Shown one piece after another: positions 14,641 through 23,749 of a DNA stretch of 64,000 bases (within the stretch, counting starts at the first letter, position 1; each line of letters opens with the position of its first letter). The DNA comes from Eshraghiella sp051880035. GTDB taxonomy: Bacteria; Bacillota; Clostridia; Lachnospirales; Lachnospiraceae. The stretch is taken from positions 1 to 64,000 of the forward strand of contig JBJENE010000046.1 in assembly GCA_051880035.1 (NCBI GenBank), written 5' to 3'. The notes under the pieces were generated by a model. The model was not told the DNA's origin, did no database searches, and saw only the letters and a list, made by a program, of their open reading frames with translations. The position numbers were made by a program, and so were the translations under genes.

Positions 14641-15909
14641 TTAATAAATATAAAAGCAATGATTATTAATAATTGTATAGCTGGTGTATTTTGTGAAATT
14701 GGCTTTCTTGACATTTATGAAGAAAAGCATATCACCTATATTATTCTGTCCGCTAAGTGCCGCAAGTGCCGCATCATAACAGCCTCTTTCGTTAAGCTGT
14801 TCATTGGACATATTGAGAACATTACTGAATCTCTCGGTCGGTACACCGCCGGATGCAACTCCGGAAAACTGTCCCGGTGCATAAATAACACCTGCAATTG
14901 TATTCTGGGAAAATCTTGATGATAAAACCCTGTTCAATACAACATTGGCAACCGCAAGCTTACCTTCCATAGGCTCCCAGCCTGCCTCCCAGTATATTAT
15001 TGCTGCCAGGAGATGAATTTCATCTGCCGAAGCATTATAAGCGGAACGGCTTGTGCTTGTAACTTCCTGATACTTCTGCGCTGCTGCAATGGCTGCTGCC
15101 GCCGCTGCTTCTTCTGCCGCTTTCTTAGCTGCCGCCGCTGCTTCTTCCGCCTGCTTTCTCTGTTCCTCTTCTATGGTAATGGCAGAAGAAAGACCGTAAG
15201 ACACAGTTACTTTATCAGACTTGATATATCCGTATCCGTTATCGCATGTTACCAGAATGAATCCGTCACACTCATCATAAGCATCAATTACTGCGCCCTT
15301 GTACAATGTGGAAATCACATCTGACTGCTCGGATGCATCAGCATATACAGAAGTCTCTTCCGCATCAACCACAGCTTCCTTATTGCCAAGCATCGTCGCT
15401 ATAATCTCAGCCTCATTCGCAAAAAGAACATCTACATTACGGACATATCCGGTAACTTCTCCGGACTTAATCTTAGTCCATTCTTCTCCGTTTTCCAGGA
15501 TATCCGCCTGGCTTCCGGAATACATAACCCCAACTACATCAGACTTTAAGTCCGCTTCTGAATACACGCAAAGTCTTTCACATGTATAAGACACTATTTT
15601 GTTGTAAAAATCACCTTTGTCAATATTGCTTTCAAATTCATCGACAACCTCTGTTGAAGTCAGTGTGCTTCTGTATACCACATTTAAATCTGCAGACACA
15701 ACTTCTTCTTCGGTGATTGGTCCGGTACTTTCATCTTCAGCGCTGCCTTGTGCTACCATATATTCAGTAGCAGTCTCAGTACTGTTAACAACAGGAAGGG
15801 TATCCGCCTTTCTGCTGTCGGAGGACTTGATACCGGCAAAAACAACCTGCGTGACTGCCAATATAATCAGCAAAGCCGGCACAGCTGCTTTTCTGCTTTT
15901 GAATCTCAT
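14641..15909 (-). CDS. Secreted SleB-like cell wall hydrolase with two SH3 domains
   Basis: A 422-residue exported peptidoglycan hydrolase. An N-terminal signal/anchor (about 8-26, AVPALLIILAVTQVVFAG) is followed by two bacterial SH3 domains (about 70-130, CERLCVYSEADLKSDVVGVM; and 145-205, SVYADASEQSDVISTLYKG). An Ala/Lys/Glu-rich helix comes next (about 220-255), then a Hydrolase_2/SleB catalytic domain (about 265-422) with LLAAIIYWEAGWEPMEGKLA, whose glutamate is the likely catalytic acid, and VVLNRVLSSRF. SleB domains are lytic transglycosylases used in spore germination or growth. The start ATG 15909 lies five bases after GGAGG. It is monocistronic with its own TTGACA promoter. Confidence 0.9.
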   Translation of the reverse strand: MRFKSRKAAVPALLIILAVTQVVFAGIKSSDSRKADTLPVVNSTETATEYMVAQGSAEDESTGPITEEEVVSADLNVVYRSTLTSTEVVDEFESNIDKGDFYNKIVSYTCERLCVYSEADLKSDVVGVMYSGSQADILENGEEWTKIKSGEVTGYVRNVDVLFANEAEIIATMLGNKEAVVDAEETSVYADASEQSDVISTLYKGAVIDAYDECDGFILVTCDNGYGYIKSDKVTVSYGLSSAITIEEEQRKQAEEAAAAAKKAAEEAAAAAAIAAAQKYQEVTSTSRSAYNASADEIHLLAAIIYWEAGWEPMEGKLAVANVVLNRVLSSRFSQNTIAGVIYAPGQFSGVASGGVPTERFSNVLNMSNEQLNERGCYDAALAALSGQNNIGDMLFFINVKKANFTKYTSYTIINNHCFYIY

Positions 15910-15974
15910 ATTAACCTCCAAAAAAATTGAAAAAAGATAAATTGTTACAAAATTATTAAATTTTGTTACGGATT

Positions 15975-16003
15975 ATTTTATCAGACTATGGGCTATTTGT
16001 CAA
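15975..16003 (-). promoter_or_regulatory. Sigma-A promoter for the SleB-like gene
   Basis: Minus strand -35 TTGACA (15998-16003), 17-bp spacer, -10 TAAAAT (15975-15980). Just downstream on the plus strand, two TGTTAC hexamers lie 21 bp apart (15943-15948 and 15964-15969), and ACAAAATT-ATTA-AATTTTGT forms an inverted repeat between them. Confidence 0.7.
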
Positions 16004-16022
16004 ATTTCCCGCATCTTCCGCT

Positions 16023-16805
16023 CTATATTCTTCTCTGTCTTGAGGTTTCGTACAAAATAATTGCTGTGGAAACTGCGGCATTTAAAGACTCCAGACGACC
16101 TTCCATAGGTATTTTTATAAGGCATGACGCCTTACCCGTAAGTTCTTTGGTAAGCCCGTTTCCTTCATTGCCTATTAAAACCGCCAAAGGCACCGATAAA
16201 TCTTCTTCATAATAAAACCGGGTTCCGTCAAGGTGGGCTGCCATTGTGCGGATTCCCGCCGCATTAAGATTTTCAACACATCCGGTAATACTCTCTGCGT
16301 ATATAAAAGGCATACGGAACAAAGACCCCATCGTGGAGCGGATTGTTTTGGGATTATATATATCTACGGTATCATTGGACATAATTATTCCGGTGGCACC
16401 GGCTCCTTCTGCAGTACGGATAATTGTACCCAGATTTCCCGGGTCCTGTATATTCTCCAAAACAACCAGAAGCGGAACTTTTCCGGCAGGAAGTAAATCT
16501 TCCATTGAATATTCAGGCATTTTTACAAGTGCCATGATTCCCTGGGGAGTTTTGGTATCAGACATCTGTTTAAAAACATTATCAGATACAATTTCATATC
16601 CGCACGGACCGCAGCTGTTAAGCAGACTCATATGGTCTTTTGCAAAGCTCTCTGATGCATAGACCTTTTCAAGCATTTTACCGGGAACCTCGCTAAACAT
16701 TCTGATTCCCTCAATTACAAAAAGTCCGCGGTTTCTTCGTTCCCCGGACTTTTTAATTAAATTTATTACATTCTTTACCTGTGCATTGGCAGTACTTGTA
16801 ATCAA
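16023..16805 (-). CDS. SpoU/TrmH family RNA 2'-O-methyltransferase
   Basis: A SAM-dependent RNA ribose methyltransferase with the SPOUT trefoil knot. The 260-residue protein has an N-terminal substrate-binding domain (residues 1-95, MITSTANAQVKNVINL...FVIEGIRMFSEV). The three SpoU motifs are VVLENIQDPGNLGTIIRTAEG (motif 1, abbreviated here from a longer match), VLIGNEGNGLTKEL (motif 2) and IKIPMEGRLESLNAAVSTAI (motif 3). This layout fits rRNA methyltransferases such as RlmB or the TsnR-like group, but the target base is not visible. It starts 12 bases after pfkA and is probably co-transcribed with it. Confidence 0.92.
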   Translation of the reverse strand: MITSTANAQVKNVINLIKKSGERRNRGLFVIEGIRMFSEVPGKMLEKVYASESFAKDHMSLLNSCGPCGYEIVSDNVFKQMSDTKTPQGIMALVKMPEYSMEDLLPAGKVPLLVVLENIQDPGNLGTIIRTAEGAGATGIIMSNDTVDIYNPKTIRSTMGSLFRMPFIYAESITGCVENLNAAGIRTMAAHLDGTRFYYEEDLSVPLAVLIGNEGNGLTKELTGKASCLIKIPMEGRLESLNAAVSTAIILYETSRQRRI

Positions 16806-16817
16806 TGTATGACCACC

Positions 16818-17792
16818 TTATCTGCAAAGAAGTTTGCTGACTGCATACATATGCTCATCAACATCCTTTGTCATTGCGAGAGCTTCGTCAATATCGTAAT
16901 CAACAAATTCGCCGTTAGCATATGCCACTACTCTGTTGGATTTACCTTCGCAAAGAAGTGAAACTGCCATTGAACCCATCATTGAAGCATAAACACGGTC
17001 CTTACATGTAGGACTTCCGCCACGCTGCATATGACCAAGGATTGTAGCTCTTGTCTCAACTCCTGTAGCTTCTTCAATTCTCTTAGCCATTGAAGTAGAA
17101 TGTCCGATTCCTTCTGCATTAACAATAATGTGATGCTTTTTGCCACGCTTCTTATTCTCAATAATGCTGTTAATAATTCTCTCTTCGTTAAAATCATACT
17201 TGCCCGGAAGAAGAATATCCTCTGCTCCGTTGGCAATACCGCACCATAATGCGATATGTCCTGCATTACGACCCATAACCTCAATAATTGAACATCTCTC
17301 ATGGGATGTGGAAGTATCTCTTATCTTGTCGATTGCTTCCATCGCCGTGTTAATTGCGGTATCAAATCCGATAGTATATTCCGTACATGCAATATCAAGA
17401 TCGATTGTGCCCGGAACACCGATTGTATTGATTCCCAATGCAGAAAGCTTCTGCGCACCCTTAAACGAACCGTCACCACCGATAACTACCAGACCGTCGA
17501 TTCCGTGCTTTTTACAGATTTCGGCTCCCTTCTTCTGATACTCAGGGTCAATAAACTCAAGGCATCTTGCGGTATAAAGAATCGTACCGCCTCTGTCTAT
17601 TGTATCTGAAACGCTTGTAGCATTCATATCAATAATCTCTTCATTTAAAAGTCCGTTGTAACCTTTAAGAATACCTTTAACCTTAAGACCTTTTGCCAAT
17701 GCTGTTCTTACTACCGCTCTTATCGCTGCATTCATTCCCGGAGCATCTCCGCCACTTGTAAGAACACCAATTGTACTAACTTCTGCTGCCAT
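16818..17792 (-). CDS. pfkA: ATP-dependent 6-phosphofructokinase
   Basis: Phosphorylates fructose 6-phosphate in glycolysis. At 324 residues it is the compact bacterial type. Visible are the start IGVLTSGGDAPGMNAAIRAV, the ATP-type GGDGS motif (VVIGGDGSFKGA), PGTIDLDIACTEYTIGFDTA with the catalytic Asp, VMGRNAGHIAL, and GHMQRGGSPT. The Gly in GGDGS and in PGTID points to ATP rather than pyrophosphate as donor. The usual GTIDND is GTIDLD here, a variant I associate with clostridial enzymes. ATG 17792 follows GGAGG and is preferred over the ATG at 17807. A TTGAAA/TAAAAT promoter overlaps the end of dnaE. Confidence 0.96.
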   Translation of the reverse strand: MAAEVSTIGVLTSGGDAPGMNAAIRAVVRTALAKGLKVKGILKGYNGLLNEEIIDMNATSVSDTIDRGGTILYTARCLEFIDPEYQKKGAEICKKHGIDGLVVIGGDGSFKGAQKLSALGINTIGVPGTIDLDIACTEYTIGFDTAINTAMEAIDKIRDTSTSHERCSIIEVMGRNAGHIALWCGIANGAEDILLPGKYDFNEERIINSIIENKKRGKKHHIIVNAEGIGHSTSMAKRIEEATGVETRATILGHMQRGGSPTCKDRVYASMMGSMAVSLLCEGKSNRVVAYANGEFVDYDIDEALAMTKDVDEHMYAVSKLLCR

Positions 17793-17877
17793 TTTGTCTA
17801 CCTCCATAAAGTCTGTTTTGTGTATTTTTGATACGAACCAAAAAGCCGTATCCGTTAATTTTTTGCAATATAGGCAT

Positions 17878-17906
17878 ATTTTATGCTAATTCATGCTATT
17901 TTTCAA
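17878..17906 (-). promoter_or_regulatory. Promoter for pfkA
   Basis: Minus strand -35 TTGAAA (17901-17906), 17-bp spacer, -10 TAAAAT (17878-17883). The -35 overlaps the last codons of dnaE. A short stem GCATA/TATGC covers the -10. Confidence 0.55.
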
Positions 17907-20900
17907 TAGATTTTTCCACTACTTTGACATTTTTTTCACCAAATCGCCCGGCAAGTTTCAAAAGAGTACTTCCTTCTGCCTTCACAGTCATGGATAAAGG
18001 AAGATTTTTTCTGGCTTTTTCAGCCTCACAATAAATAATCACCCTGTCATTTCCGTCCGATTCGGTCAGAATATTGAAAAGTTCTTTTTCAGAATCAATA
18101 TATGCCTGCTTGTTTGCAAATTTAATCCATAAATCCCTCGGAATGGAATCAAAAGGAATTATTTCATTGCAGAGTACTTTGCCGTTTTCTTCGTCTCTTA
18201 AGTCCACGGTTCCTTTTATAAAAACCTTGTTATCTTCAACAATGTCCTGTCTGTAATCCATAAAAGGTTTCGGAAAAGTAACTATCTCAACAGTTCCTGC
18301 CAGGTCTTCAATGTTAAAATAAGCCATGCTCTTTCCTGTCTTTGTCATTTTAACTTTGACGCCTGAAATAAGGCCGCCCACAACTACCCTTTCGCCGTCC
18401 CTTACCTTGGCATGTCCGTTTTCTTCATCTATTTCAAAATCCGACGCGTAATTGGTTATATTTTTTTCCCAGAGATTTCTGTATCCGTCAAGAGGGTGTC
18501 CGCTTATATACACTCCCAGCACTTCTTTTTCCAAGGTGAGAAGTTCATCCTTTGTAAACTCTCCCACATCAGGTGCAATCACATCCGAAGGCTTTTCCTC
18601 AGGTGCAAACATGTCAAAAAGCGACATCTGCCCTGATATCGTCTCTTTACGCTCCTGGGATACATTATCCATTATTTCAGCATAAATAAGCATCATCTGT
18701 TTTCTTGTAAGTCCGAAACTGTCAAACGCCCCCGATTTAATGAAACTTTCAACCGTACGCTTATTTACTTCCTTGCCCGAAAGTCTTGTGGCAAAATCCT
18801 TTATATCCGTAAATCTTCCGCCTCGCTCCCGCTCCGCAACGATAGCCTCAATTACGGGCCTTCCAAGGCTTTTTATGGCAGAAAGTCCGTATCTTATCGT
18901 ACCGTCTGACACCGTAAACGAACCTTCCCCTTCATTAATGTCCGGAGGAAGAATTTTAATGCCCATCTGTCTACAGGTCATAATGTATTGTGACACTTTT
19001 GCGGTATTGTCAAGCACGCTTGTCATAAGTGCCGCCATAAATTCCACCGGATAATAGCATTTAAGAAATGCCGTCTGGAACGATACAAATGCATAACATG
19101 CCGCATGGGATTTATTAAATGCATATTTGGCAAAATCCATCATCGTGTCGTATATTCCGGATGCCACTTCTTTCGGAATTCCGTTTTTAATACATCCCGG
19201 AACCCCTCTTTCCTCATTTCCGTATATAAAATTCTGCCGTTCCTCTTCCATTACGGCCTGTTTTTTCTTGGACATGGCACGGCGCACCAAATCACTTTGT
19301 CCCAGTGTGAATCCCGCCAAATCCCTTACTATCTGCATAACCTGTTCCTGATATACTATACAGCCGTATGTGGCGGACAGAATAGGCTCTAATTCTTTAC
19401 AGGCATAAGTAATCTCTCCCGGATTATTCTTGCCTTTGATATATTTAGGGATAAAATCCATCGGTCCCGGCCTGTACAATGAAATTCCGGCAATAAGGTC
19501 TTCAAGGCTGTCCGGCTTTAATTCCTTCATGAAGTTTTTCATACCAGGACTTTCAAGCTGGAACACACCCTCTGTCTTACCTGTTCCTATCATATCAAGA
19601 ACATTTCTGTCATTATAATCTATTTTATTAATGTCAAAAGAAACATCGCCCCTGCTGTTAATGAGCTTTTCCGCATTCTGAATTACAGTAAGTGTACGGA
19701 GTCCCAAAAAGTCCATTTTAAGGAGTCCGAGTTCTTCTATGGTAGTCATTGTAAACTGAGTCGTAATCGTACCGTCAGATGCTCTCGAAAGCGGTACAAA
19801 CTCATCAATAGGCCTTGAGCCGATTACGACACCGGCAGCATGCATGGATGTATGTCTCGGCAGTCCTTCCAGTCGCTTGCAGGTATCAATAAGATACTTA
19901 ACCTCATCATCACTTTCATACAGCTCTTTAAATTCCACATTGGCTTCAAGCGCCTTATCTATTGTAATTCCCAAATCCATAGGAACCATTTTGGAAATCA
20001 TGTCTGTTTTGGCATACGGCATGTCAAGAACGCGCCCTACATCCTTAATTACGCCTCGTGCCGCCAGCGTACCGAAAGTTACAATCTGCACAACCCTGTC
20101 CCTGCCGTATTTATCCATTACATATTTAATAACTTCAGGTCTTCGCTCATAACAGAAATCAATATCTATATCCGGCATTGATACACGCTCCGGATTAAGA
20201 AACCGTTCAAAAAGAAGATTATATTTAATCGGGTCAATATCTGTTATTGCCAGTGTATATGCCACAACAGATCCCGCTGCCGAGCCTCGTCCCGGTCCCA
20301 CCGCAATGCCGTTACTCTTGGCATAGTTAATAAAATCCCATACTATCAGGAAGTAGTCCACATATCCCATCTTACGGATTACCGAAAGCTCATAATCTAA
20401 TCTCTCCCTAAGCTTCGGTGCGTCATCCCCATATCTTTTCACAAGTCCTTCATTGCAAAGGAAATTAAGATATGACCATGAATCATACCCCTTTGGCACC
20501 TCAAACTTAGGCAGCTTGGTCACCCCGAATTCAATCTCCACATTACATCTTTCGGCAATCTTATGGGTATTATCAAGCGCCTCCGGCGCATACGGAAAAA
20601 GACTTCTCATCTCTTCTTCCGACTTAAAATAATACTGTCCTCCCTCATAACGCATTCTGTCCTCATCGGATACTTTTTTACCGGTCTGGATGCACAAAAG
20701 TATATCGTGCGCCTGCGCATCTTCCGCATATGTATAATGCACATCGTTAGTCGCAACTAACTCTATTCCAAGTTCATTATGCATTCTGATAAGAAGCTGG
20801 TTAACCATTTTCTGTTCCGGAATCCCATGGTCCTGAAGTTCCAGGAAAAAATTGCCTTTTCCAAATATATCTTCGTACCTGAGCGCAGCTTTACATGCTT

Positions 20901-21360
20901 CCTCATACAGATTACGGGAAAGATATTTCTGCACTTCCCCTGCCAGACATGCAGAAAGACATATTATCCCCTCTGAATATTCCCTAAGCACCTCATAGTC
21001 AACCCTTGGCTTGTAATAAAATCCGTCCACAAATCCCTTGGATACAATCTTGGTCAAATTGGCATATCCCGTGTTATTTTCTGCAAGAAGAATGAGATGA
21101 TAATATCTGTCATCGGTTACTCCCGCCTCTTTATCAAATCTGGAACCCGGTGCCACATACACTTCACATCCAAGTATAGGCTTAACCCCCACAGCTCTTG
21201 CCGCCTTATAAAAATCAATCACTCCGTACATAACGCCATGGTCAGTAATTGCAATACTGTCCATGCCAAGTTCCTTCGCTCTGGCAGTAATCTCTTTAAT
21301 CTTACTTGACCCGTCAAGAAGGCTGTATTCCGTATGAACATGCAGATGTGTGAATGCCAT
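17896..21360 (-). CDS. dnaE: DNA polymerase III subunit alpha (DnaE)
   Basis: Replicative C-family DNA polymerase of 1154 residues. The N-terminal PHP domain begins FTHLHVHTEYSLLDGSSKI. The palm carries the metal-binding aspartates in VSMPDIDIDFCYERR and GPGRGSAAGSVVAY. Helix-hairpin-helix and beta-clamp-binding regions follow, and a C-terminal OB domain (VVVGGLISGVKVKMTKTGK) ends the conserved part. Length and layout match DnaE1-type enzymes; Firmicutes normally also have PolC, not seen here. ATG 21360 lies eight bases after GGAGGAG and is chosen over the start at 21390. The downstream neighbour is pfkA. Confidence 0.97.
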   Translation of the reverse strand: MAFTHLHVHTEYSLLDGSSKIKEITARAKELGMDSIAITDHGVMYGVIDFYKAARAVGVKPILGCEVYVAPGSRFDKEAGVTDDRYYHLILLAENNTGYANLTKIVSKGFVDGFYYKPRVDYEVLREYSEGIICLSACLAGEVQKYLSRNLYEEACKAALRYEDIFGKGNFFLELQDHGIPEQKMVNQLLIRMHNELGIELVATNDVHYTYAEDAQAHDILLCIQTGKKVSDEDRMRYEGGQYYFKSEEEMRSLFPYAPEALDNTHKIAERCNVEIEFGVTKLPKFEVPKGYDSWSYLNFLCNEGLVKRYGDDAPKLRERLDYELSVIRKMGYVDYFLIVWDFINYAKSNGIAVGPGRGSAAGSVVAYTLAITDIDPIKYNLLFERFLNPERVSMPDIDIDFCYERRPEVIKYVMDKYGRDRVVQIVTFGTLAARGVIKDVGRVLDMPYAKTDMISKMVPMDLGITIDKALEANVEFKELYESDDEVKYLIDTCKRLEGLPRHTSMHAAGVVIGSRPIDEFVPLSRASDGTITTQFTMTTIEELGLLKMDFLGLRTLTVIQNAEKLINSRGDVSFDINKIDYNDRNVLDMIGTGKTEGVFQLESPGMKNFMKELKPDSLEDLIAGISLYRPGPMDFIPKYIKGKNNPGEITYACKELEPILSATYGCIVYQEQVMQIVRDLAGFTLGQSDLVRRAMSKKKQAVMEEERQNFIYGNEERGVPGCIKNGIPKEVASGIYDTMMDFAKYAFNKSHAACYAFVSFQTAFLKCYYPVEFMAALMTSVLDNTAKVSQYIMTCRQMGIKILPPDINEGEGSFTVSDGTIRYGLSAIKSLGRPVIEAIVAERERGGRFTDIKDFATRLSGKEVNKRTVESFIKSGAFDSFGLTRKQMMLIYAEIMDNVSQERKETISGQMSLFDMFAPEEKPSDVIAPDVGEFTKDELLTLEKEVLGVYISGHPLDGYRNLWEKNITNYASDFEIDEENGHAKVRDGERVVVGGLISGVKVKMTKTGKSMAYFNIEDLAGTVEIVTFPKPFMDYRQDIVEDNKVFIKGTVDLRDEENGKVLCNEIIPFDSIPRDLWIKFANKQAYIDSEKELFNILTESDGNDRVIIYCEAEKARKNLPLSMTVKAEGSTLLKLAGRFGEKNVKVVEKSIEK

Positions 21361-21398
21361 TAATATATCTCCTCCGTAACCGTTAATCACATAAATTC

Positions 21399-21427
21399 AG
21401 TATACACCATCACCAAAAAACGAACAA
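21399..21427 (-). promoter_or_regulatory. Putative promoter for dnaE
   Basis: Minus strand -35 TTGTTC (21422-21427), 17-bp spacer, -10 TATACT (21399-21404). The -35 is only a 4/6 match. Confidence 0.45.
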
Positions 21428-21440
21428 GACGATTCGGGAA

Positions 21441-21484
21441 ATTTTCCTATCGTGCGAGTGCTCATCCTTAGCGGAGTGTTTTTG
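21441..21484. repeat. Second copy of the 44-bp dispersed element
   Basis: 41 of 44 bases match 12535-12578, including ATCGTGCGAGTGCTCATCC and TTAGCGGAG. As at the other site, it is followed by a perfect AT-rich stem of unrelated sequence and lies just past the 3' end of a minus-strand gene. The left, more structured half of the 12.4-kb element is missing here. Confidence 0.85.
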
Positions 21485-21517
21485 CTTTATAGGACGAAGT
21501 TTCCTATAAAGCAAAAA
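21479..21517. terminator. Terminator hairpin after the whiA-crh genes
   Basis: TTTTTGCTTTATAGGA (21479-21494) pairs perfectly with TCCTATAAAGCAAAAA (21502-21517). T-runs on both strands allow bidirectional termination. A further GC-richer stem-loop lies nearer the stop (about 21517-21570). Confidence 0.65.
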
Positions 21518-21583
21518 GCACCGCAGCCCGGATGATTTCCAAATCATACCGTTTTGCGATGCTTCGGTGTCATAATTTAATTT

Positions 21584-21838
21584 TTATTCTGCGCTGAGAT
21601 ATTTCTCGATATCAGCCATAGCAGCCTCTTCATCTGCTCCTGAGGCAGTTACGGTAACTTCTTCGCCCATGTTTAGTCCAAGCGTCATCATGCCCATTAT
21701 GCTTTTGGCATTGACTTTCTTATTATCCACTTCAACATATATGGAGCTTTCAAACTGGCTTGCCACCTGTACAAAAACCGCAACCGGTCTTGCCTCCAGT
21801 CCCGTAGGAATCTGAATTTTAATTGTTTTGGTAATCAT
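21584..21838 (-). CDS. Crh-like HPr-family protein with Glu at the PTS phosphorylation site
   Basis: An 84-residue HPr fold. PTS HPr carries His15 in GLHARP; here the motif is GLEARP with Glu15, so it cannot take phosphate from Enzyme I. The regulatory site Ser46 is kept in NAKSIMGMM, the target of HPr kinase. Bacillus Crh has Gln15 and the same Ser46, and its gene follows yvcJ(rapZ)-yvcK-yvcL(whiA), as this one follows rapZ-whiA. The likely role is therefore catabolite repression or central-carbon control through HprK (gene at 25671-26597), not sugar transport. It overlaps whiA by four bases (ATGA). Confidence 0.9.
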   Translation of the reverse strand: MITKTIKIQIPTGLEARPVAVFVQVASQFESSIYVEVDNKKVNAKSIMGMMTLGLNMGEEVTVTASGADEEAAMADIEKYLSAE

Positions 21839-22803
21839 TGTTTTGCCTCCCTGTCTCTCCTGTTTTCTCTGAGATTATCAGCTATTTCACTAATTTTTCT
21901 GAGTCGGTGGTTAACACCGGACTTACCTACCGGAGGCGTAAGCATCGTCCCCAGTTCTTTAAGCGCTGTATGAGGATATTGGAGTCTTAATTCGGCTATT
22001 TCCTCAAGTGCTTCACTAAGGCTGTCAAGCCCTGCTGTTTCTTTTATATAATTTATATCTTCAATCTGCTTTACTGCAGCGCTGACTGTTTTGCCAAGAT
22101 TTGCAGTTTCACAGTTTACTTTCCGGTTGATTGAGTTGCGTACCTCTTTAAGCACACGGACATTTTCAAGATCCATCAGGGATACAAAAGCACCCATTAC
22201 ATTTAACATGTCCACTATTTGTGAACCTTCTTTAAGATACACAACATAATAATGTCTTCTTTCAACAATTCTTCCTTCCAGTTCAAAAACATTCATTGCG
22301 TCAAGAATTTGTGAGGCTTTCCTCATTCCGGAAGCAACTATTTCAAGATGGTAGGATTTTTCGGGGTCGCTTATGGAGCCTCCTGCCAGGAATGCTCCGC
22401 GTAAAAATGCTCTTTTACAGCAGGAATTTGTTATGCCTGTGGTATTTACAAGGGACATGTCCCGCTCAAAGCTTCCGTCTGTATTCATTATTTTGGTTGA
22501 AAGAAGTATTTTAATAGCAATGTCGGAATCCGGCACGGTCATTATGTATGTTCTGTTTCCTGAATCGGAATTATACCTGACGGTTATTTCCGTTTCGGAA
22601 GAAAATGCCTTTTTAATGATCTGCTGGCATTTGCGGATTACGCCGATATTTTCGGATGTAATTCGTATATAATGCCTGCCGCCTGCGGTTGTGTATACAT
22701 GACCGCACATGCTGATGAGAGCAGCAAGCTCGGCAATCTGGCAGTGTCTTGCCCCCGGAAGTACTCCGACAAGTTCTTCCTTTACTTTAAATGAGAAGGA
22801 CAT
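21835..22803 (-). CDS. whiA: DNA-binding protein WhiA
   Basis: 322 residues. The N-terminal two-thirds is a LAGLIDADG homing-endonuclease-like fold without endonuclease activity (SFSFKVKEELVGV, RAFLRGAFLAGGSISDPEKSYHLEI), and the C-terminal part is a helix-turn-helix (LTPPVGKSGVNHRLRKISEIA). WhiA controls sporulation in Streptomyces and affects division and chromosome segregation in Bacillus. ATG 22803 follows GAGGTGAAGCC and gives the family start MSFSF; the in-frame start at 22842 would run into rapZ. It sits ten bases after rapZ and overlaps the Crh-like gene. Confidence 0.95.
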   Translation of the reverse strand: MSFSFKVKEELVGVLPGARHCQIAELAALISMCGHVYTTAGGRHYIRITSENIGVIRKCQQIIKKAFSSETEITVRYNSDSGNRTYIMTVPDSDIAIKILLSTKIMNTDGSFERDMSLVNTTGITNSCCKRAFLRGAFLAGGSISDPEKSYHLEIVASGMRKASQILDAMNVFELEGRIVERRHYYVVYLKEGSQIVDMLNVMGAFVSLMDLENVRVLKEVRNSINRKVNCETANLGKTVSAAVKQIEDINYIKETAGLDSLSEALEEIAELRLQYPHTALKELGTMLTPPVGKSGVNHRLRKISEIADNLRENRRDREAKQ

Positions 22804-22813
22804 GGCTTCACCT

Positions 22814-23683
22814 CTATTTTTTGGTTTTGGCATCCAAATCAATGTCGCGGTGCTCTATTTTAAGGCCATATTCGTGATTTTCCAACCGTTTGTACAATTC
22901 GTTAGCAAGGGTTACGGAACGGTGTTTGCCGCCTGTACATCCAATACCTATGACAAGTCTGTTTTTGCCTTCAAGAATATAGTTAGGTATGAGGAAACGA
23001 ATCATATCGGTTAGTTTATCGAGAAATTCGTGTGCCTGTGAAAAACCCATGACAAAATCCCTGATTTTTGCATCATTGCCGGTAAGTGGCTTTAACTCAT
23101 CAATATAATACGGATTCGGAAGAAATCTCACATCAAAAATCAGGTCCGCATCCTCGGGGATTCCGTATTTAAAGCCAAAAGACACTATAGTAACGACAAG
23201 GCTGTTAAATTCCTCGTCATCAACAAATATTTTTTCAAGTTCCTGCTTCAATTCTCTTGTAAGAAGTGTACTTGTATCTATTATATAATCGGCTCTCCGT
23301 TTTAAAAAGGCAATTTCTTCCCTTTCCTGACGAATGCCTTCCATAATTCTGTTTTCTCCTGCAAGCGGATGGTTACGCCTCGTTTCTTTGTATCTTTTTA
23401 CAAGGACATCATCCTCTGCTTCAAGAAAAAGAATTTCGCATTGATAGTTCATTGCTTTAAGGCCATCAAGAATTTTTTCAAAATCCTTAATTGATTCGCC
23501 GCTTCTGACATCCACGCCGAGTGCAATTTTATCAATTCCGTTGCCGCCGAATGCAAGTTCCATGAATTTGGTAACAAGCATAACCGGAAGATTATCAACG
23601 CAGTAATAGCCTGCGTCTTCCAAAACCTTTAATGCTGTTCTCTTTCCGGCTCCCGACATTCCCGTAACAACAACAATTCTCAT
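22814..23683 (-). CDS. rapZ: RapZ-family nucleotide-binding protein (YvcJ)
   Basis: 289 residues. The N-terminal P-loop VTGMSGAGKRTALKVLEDAG binds nucleotide; the usual GKS is GKR here. Next come YYCVDNLP, the Walker B-like region (IALGVDVRSG), and the C-terminal domain with GIGCTGGKHRSVT that in E. coli binds the small RNA GlmZ or GlcN6P. In Firmicutes YvcJ hydrolyses GTP and its RNA role is unclear. The family-typical FLPNPYYIDELKPLTGND is present. It heads the rapZ-whiA-crh unit with its own promoter, next to murB. Confidence 0.95.
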   Translation of the reverse strand: MRIVVVTGMSGAGKRTALKVLEDAGYYCVDNLPVMLVTKFMELAFGGNGIDKIALGVDVRSGESIKDFEKILDGLKAMNYQCEILFLEAEDDVLVKRYKETRRNHPLAGENRIMEGIRQEREEIAFLKRRADYIIDTSTLLTRELKQELEKIFVDDEEFNSLVVTIVSFGFKYGIPEDADLIFDVRFLPNPYYIDELKPLTGNDAKIRDFVMGFSQAHEFLDKLTDMIRFLIPNYILEGKNRLVIGIGCTGGKHRSVTLANELYKRLENHEYGLKIEHRDIDLDAKTKK

Positions 23684-23720
23684 ATAGGCACCTCTCTGCC
23701 ATTCGTATCAACAATGTTTA

Positions 23721-23749
23721 TTAATACTACACATTTACCAATCCGTCAA
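23721..23749 (-). promoter_or_regulatory. Promoter for rapZ-whiA-crh
   Basis: Minus strand -35 TTGACG (23744-23749), 17-bp spacer, -10 TATTAA (23721-23726). The -35 overlaps the murB 3' end. Confidence 0.5.

Noticed and set aside
16818..17792. pfkA as a pyrophosphate-dependent enzyme because of GTIDLD
   Set aside because: The donor-deciding Gly residues (GGDGS and PGTID) are of the ATP type.
21584..21838. Ordinary PTS phosphocarrier HPr (ptsH)
   Set aside because: The phosphorylatable His15 is Glu and there is no ptsI nearby.
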